This document shows positions 62,297 through 64,000 of a stretch of 64,000 nt of DNA, in pieces; positions within the stretch are counted from its first letter, which is position 1; every line of letters begins with the position of its first letter. The stretch comes from Candidatus Aalborgiella aggregata (GTDB lineage: Bacteria > Pseudomonadota > Gammaproteobacteria > Burkholderiales > Burkholderiaceae_C). Below the pieces are notes generated by a model. The model searched no databases. It had not been told where the DNA came from and was given only the letters and a program-made list of their open reading frames with translations. The DNA is taken from the NCBI GenBank assembly GCA_016705065.1, contig JADIYY010000001.1:1-64000 (forward strand), given 5' to 3'. The position numbers were made by a program, and so were the translations under genes.

Positions 62297-62725
62297 TCAA
62301 GGTTTAATGACGCGAAAACTCGCATAGTGGTCATCTGTGTAATAGCAAACTTCAGGATTAGTCATCTTGTACCCGCCACAAACAATGCGTTTTGCACCAC
62401 GGTGACGTACACCCGACGTTTTTACAGTGTATTCACGGTAAAAACCACGTTTGTGTATAGGTAATATCCTCTCTCGGTTTCCAAACACAACACCATCTTT
62501 TTCATGAGCAAATGGCCCACCTGCCTCAATCAGTGCGTAAACTTGCTGACCCTGTCTGGGCAAATCGGCTAGAGAGATTGACTCTAAATTTCTCAGATTC
62601 GCAAAATAATCGGGAGATGATCTTGCATGCACCATATTGGTGCATATGAGTAAAATACTTGCTAGAATTACTGCAAATAGTCGTTTTAAATAAGAATTTG
62701 ACTCTCTAAAGCCCATCACTGCCAT
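62297..62725 (-). CDS. Secreted barnase-type ribonuclease
   Basis: ATG 62725 (MAVMGFRESNSYLKRLFAVILASILLICTNMVHARS, a signal peptide) gives 142 residues; the frame is open to 62773. The microbial RNase fold (PF00545) is visible: LADLPRQGQQVYALIEAGGPFAHEKDGVVFGNRERILP, catalytic Glu in YREYTVKT, Arg in GAKRIVCGG, and His in YTDDHYASF. It likely cleaves RNA outside the cytosol and is paired with barstar as a toxin-immunity set. Confidence 0.85.
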   Translation of the reverse strand: MAVMGFRESNSYLKRLFAVILASILLICTNMVHARSSPDYFANLRNLESISLADLPRQGQQVYALIEAGGPFAHEKDGVVFGNRERILPIHKRGFYREYTVKTSGVRHRGAKRIVCGGYKMTNPEVCYYTDDHYASFRVIKP

Positions 62726-62835
62726 ATTTTTGCTGCTTACAACGCTTGTTGAGTGCGGGTAAACCCGTATCACTCGAGAGCTGTAGTGTCGTTCAATTCA
62801 GCAAAAAAAGCAAGTGATCCTTACAAATTAGTCAA

Positions 62836-64000
62836 TTATCGAGCTGCATTCGCATCCGCGACGGTTAACGCAGCCATATTGACTATGCGACGTACCGTGG
62901 TACTGGGTGTCAATATATGCACGGGTTTGTTCGGTCCGAGCAATACTGGCCCAATGGCAATATTGCCACCCGCTGCTGTTTTCAGCAAGTTGTATGCGAT
63001 ATTGGCAGCATCAATATTGGGCAATACCAAAAGATTGGCATCACCATGCAATGTGGTATTTGGCATAAGGTGATGGCGAGCATCACTGTCTAAAGCCAAG
63101 TCGCCATGCATTTCACCATCAACTTCAAGCCAAGGTGCCTGTTCACGTAACAACTGAAGTGTGTTACGCATTTTGATGGCACTTGGCTTGTCGCTACTAC
63201 CAAAATTAGAGTGACTCAATAAAGCCACTTTAGGTTTAAAGCCAAATCGTTTCATCTCCTCAGCAGCCATGATTGTTATTTCGCACAACTGTTCAGCGCT
63301 GGGGTCGTAGTTGATGTGCGTATCCACTAAAAACACTTGGCGTCCGGGAAGCATCAAGCCATTCATACATGCATAATTGTTGACGCCACTGCGCTTTCCA
63401 ATGACTTGGTCTACATAATTGAGGTGCAGTGTGGTGCTGCCCCATGTGCCACAAATCAAACCATCAACTTCACCTTTATGCAGCATCATGGCACCAATCA
63501 GCGATAAACGTCGACGCATTTCGATCTTGGCCATCTGCTCGGTTACACCTTTGCGCTCAGTCATGCGGTGATATGTTTGCCAGAAGTCTCGGTAACGATG
63601 ATCCTGTTCAACATTCACGACTTGGTAGTCCACACCTTCTTTCAATCGCAAACCAAACTTTTCAATGCGTTTGGCAATGACAGCAGGTCTGCCAATGAAG
63701 GTGGGATGTGCAATGCTTTCATCTACAACAATTTGTGCTGCACGTAAGACCCGTTCATCTTCACCTTCTGAGAAAACCACCCGCTTTTTCGCAGCTTTCT
63801 TTGCAGCTGTGAAAATGGGCTTCATCGTGGTGCCCGATGCATAGACAAAAGCTTGTAATTTTTGAATATAAGCATCCATGTCTTTTATCGGTCGCAATGC
63901 CACACCTGAGTTGGCCGCAGCTTGAGCAACTGCAGGTGCGATTTTGATCATCAAACGCGGATCAAACGGTTTGGGTATCAGATATTCAGGCCCAAAAGCT
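62836..64000 (-). CDS. maeB: NADP-dependent malic enzyme, C-terminal phosphotransacetylase-like part (5' part outside window)
   Basis: The frame enters from the window edge (AFGPEYLIPKPFDPRLMIKIAPAVAQAAANSG) and ends at 62836. The visible part covers the end of the malic enzyme domain and a complete phosphate-acetyltransferase-like domain: RVVFSEGEDERVLRAAQIVVDE, LICGTWGSTTLHLNYVDQVIG, VALLSHSNFGSSDKPSA and NLLVLPNIDAANIAYNLLKTAAGG. Large MaeB enzymes decarboxylate malate to pyruvate; the extra domain is thought to be regulatory. Confidence 0.92.
   Translation of the reverse strand, partial: AFGPEYLIPKPFDPRLMIKIAPAVAQAAANSGVALRPIKDMDAYIQKLQAFVYASGTTMKPIFTAAKKAAKKRVVFSEGEDERVLRAAQIVVDESIAHPTFIGRPAVIAKRIEKFGLRLKEGVDYQVVNVEQDHRYRDFWQTYHRMTERKGVTEQMAKIEMRRRLSLIGAMMLHKGEVDGLICGTWGSTTLHLNYVDQVIGKRSGVNNYACMNGLMLPGRQVFLVDTHINYDPSAEQLCEITIMAAEEMKRFGFKPKVALLSHSNFGSSDKPSAIKMRNTLQLLREQAPWLEVDGEMHGDLALDSDARHHLMPNTTLHGDANLLVLPNIDAANIAYNLLKTAAGGNIAIGPVLLGPNKPVHILTPSTTVRRIVNMAALTVADANAAR

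Overview
The window looks like chromosome of a betaproteobacterium of the order Burkholderiales, most likely the family Comamonadaceae. The grounds are the conserved lptD-surA-ksgA block with a divergent amgK-like kinase, the metX-metW pair, ruvAB, two tripartite tricarboxylate transporter (Tct) loci with a Bug-type binding protein, and a DUF3422 protein. Base composition is unusually A/T-rich for that family. This assignment is inference from gene content, not from a database search.

Layout. 1-4.1 kb: a partial SH3-domain protein, a GMC oxidoreductase pseudogene, a potassium channel and a frameshifted SrkA-type kinase. 4.1-9.2 kb: a MipA/OmpV outer-membrane protein, then three paralogous Lcl_C (DUF1566) lipoproteins with near-identical N-terminal modules and divergent C-termini, plus a truncated fourth copy. 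9.2-18.7 kb: htpG, a frameshifted spermidine-synthase-like gene, tctB and a tctA that reads in frame through its own terminator into DUF3422, a hydrolase, a DMT exporter and an SDR protein. 18.7-24.9 kb: a 6.2-kb integrative element in the 3' end of tRNA-Arg(ACG), bounded by a 17-bp direct repeat. It has a tyrosine integrase, a RepA-like ATPase, a Cd/Pb-type resistance cassette (cadR-like regulator, cation transporter, lspA), a second recombinase-like gene and a repeat-rich noncoding right end. 25-27 kb: an A/T-rich UXS plus glycosyltransferase pair. 27-32 kb: a MocR regulator facing a LysE / EamA / LysE / aminotransferase run. 32-41 kb: mixed housekeeping genes, then a bufferin-type RiPP operon (bufA-bufB-bufC-DoxX) divergent from an ECF sigma / zinc-finger anti-sigma pair. 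41-46 kb: an RRM protein, a CWC protein, a complete tctCBA locus and apaG. 45.6-64 kb: ruvAB, metXW, a chromate transporter with a structured leader, an MFS transporter, rsmE, amgK, lptD, surA, ksgA, a secreted RNase/barstar pair and the start of a malic enzyme.

The most striking feature is a short interspersed element of about 60-70 bp seen eight times. Three copies are intergenic. Five lie inside protein genes without breaking the frame (SrkA-like kinase, DUF4149 protein, MocR regulator, VOC protein, BufC). They add near-identical peptides, read sense in three genes and antisense in two. This recalls the Rickettsia palindromic elements. The second main candidate is the bufferin operon, whose divergent control region holds a 44-bp near-perfect inverted repeat.

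Several genes carry single-base indels, two of them clearly in homopolymers (SrkA-like kinase, spermidine-synthase-like gene), so sequencing error must be excluded before these are called real pseudogenes.
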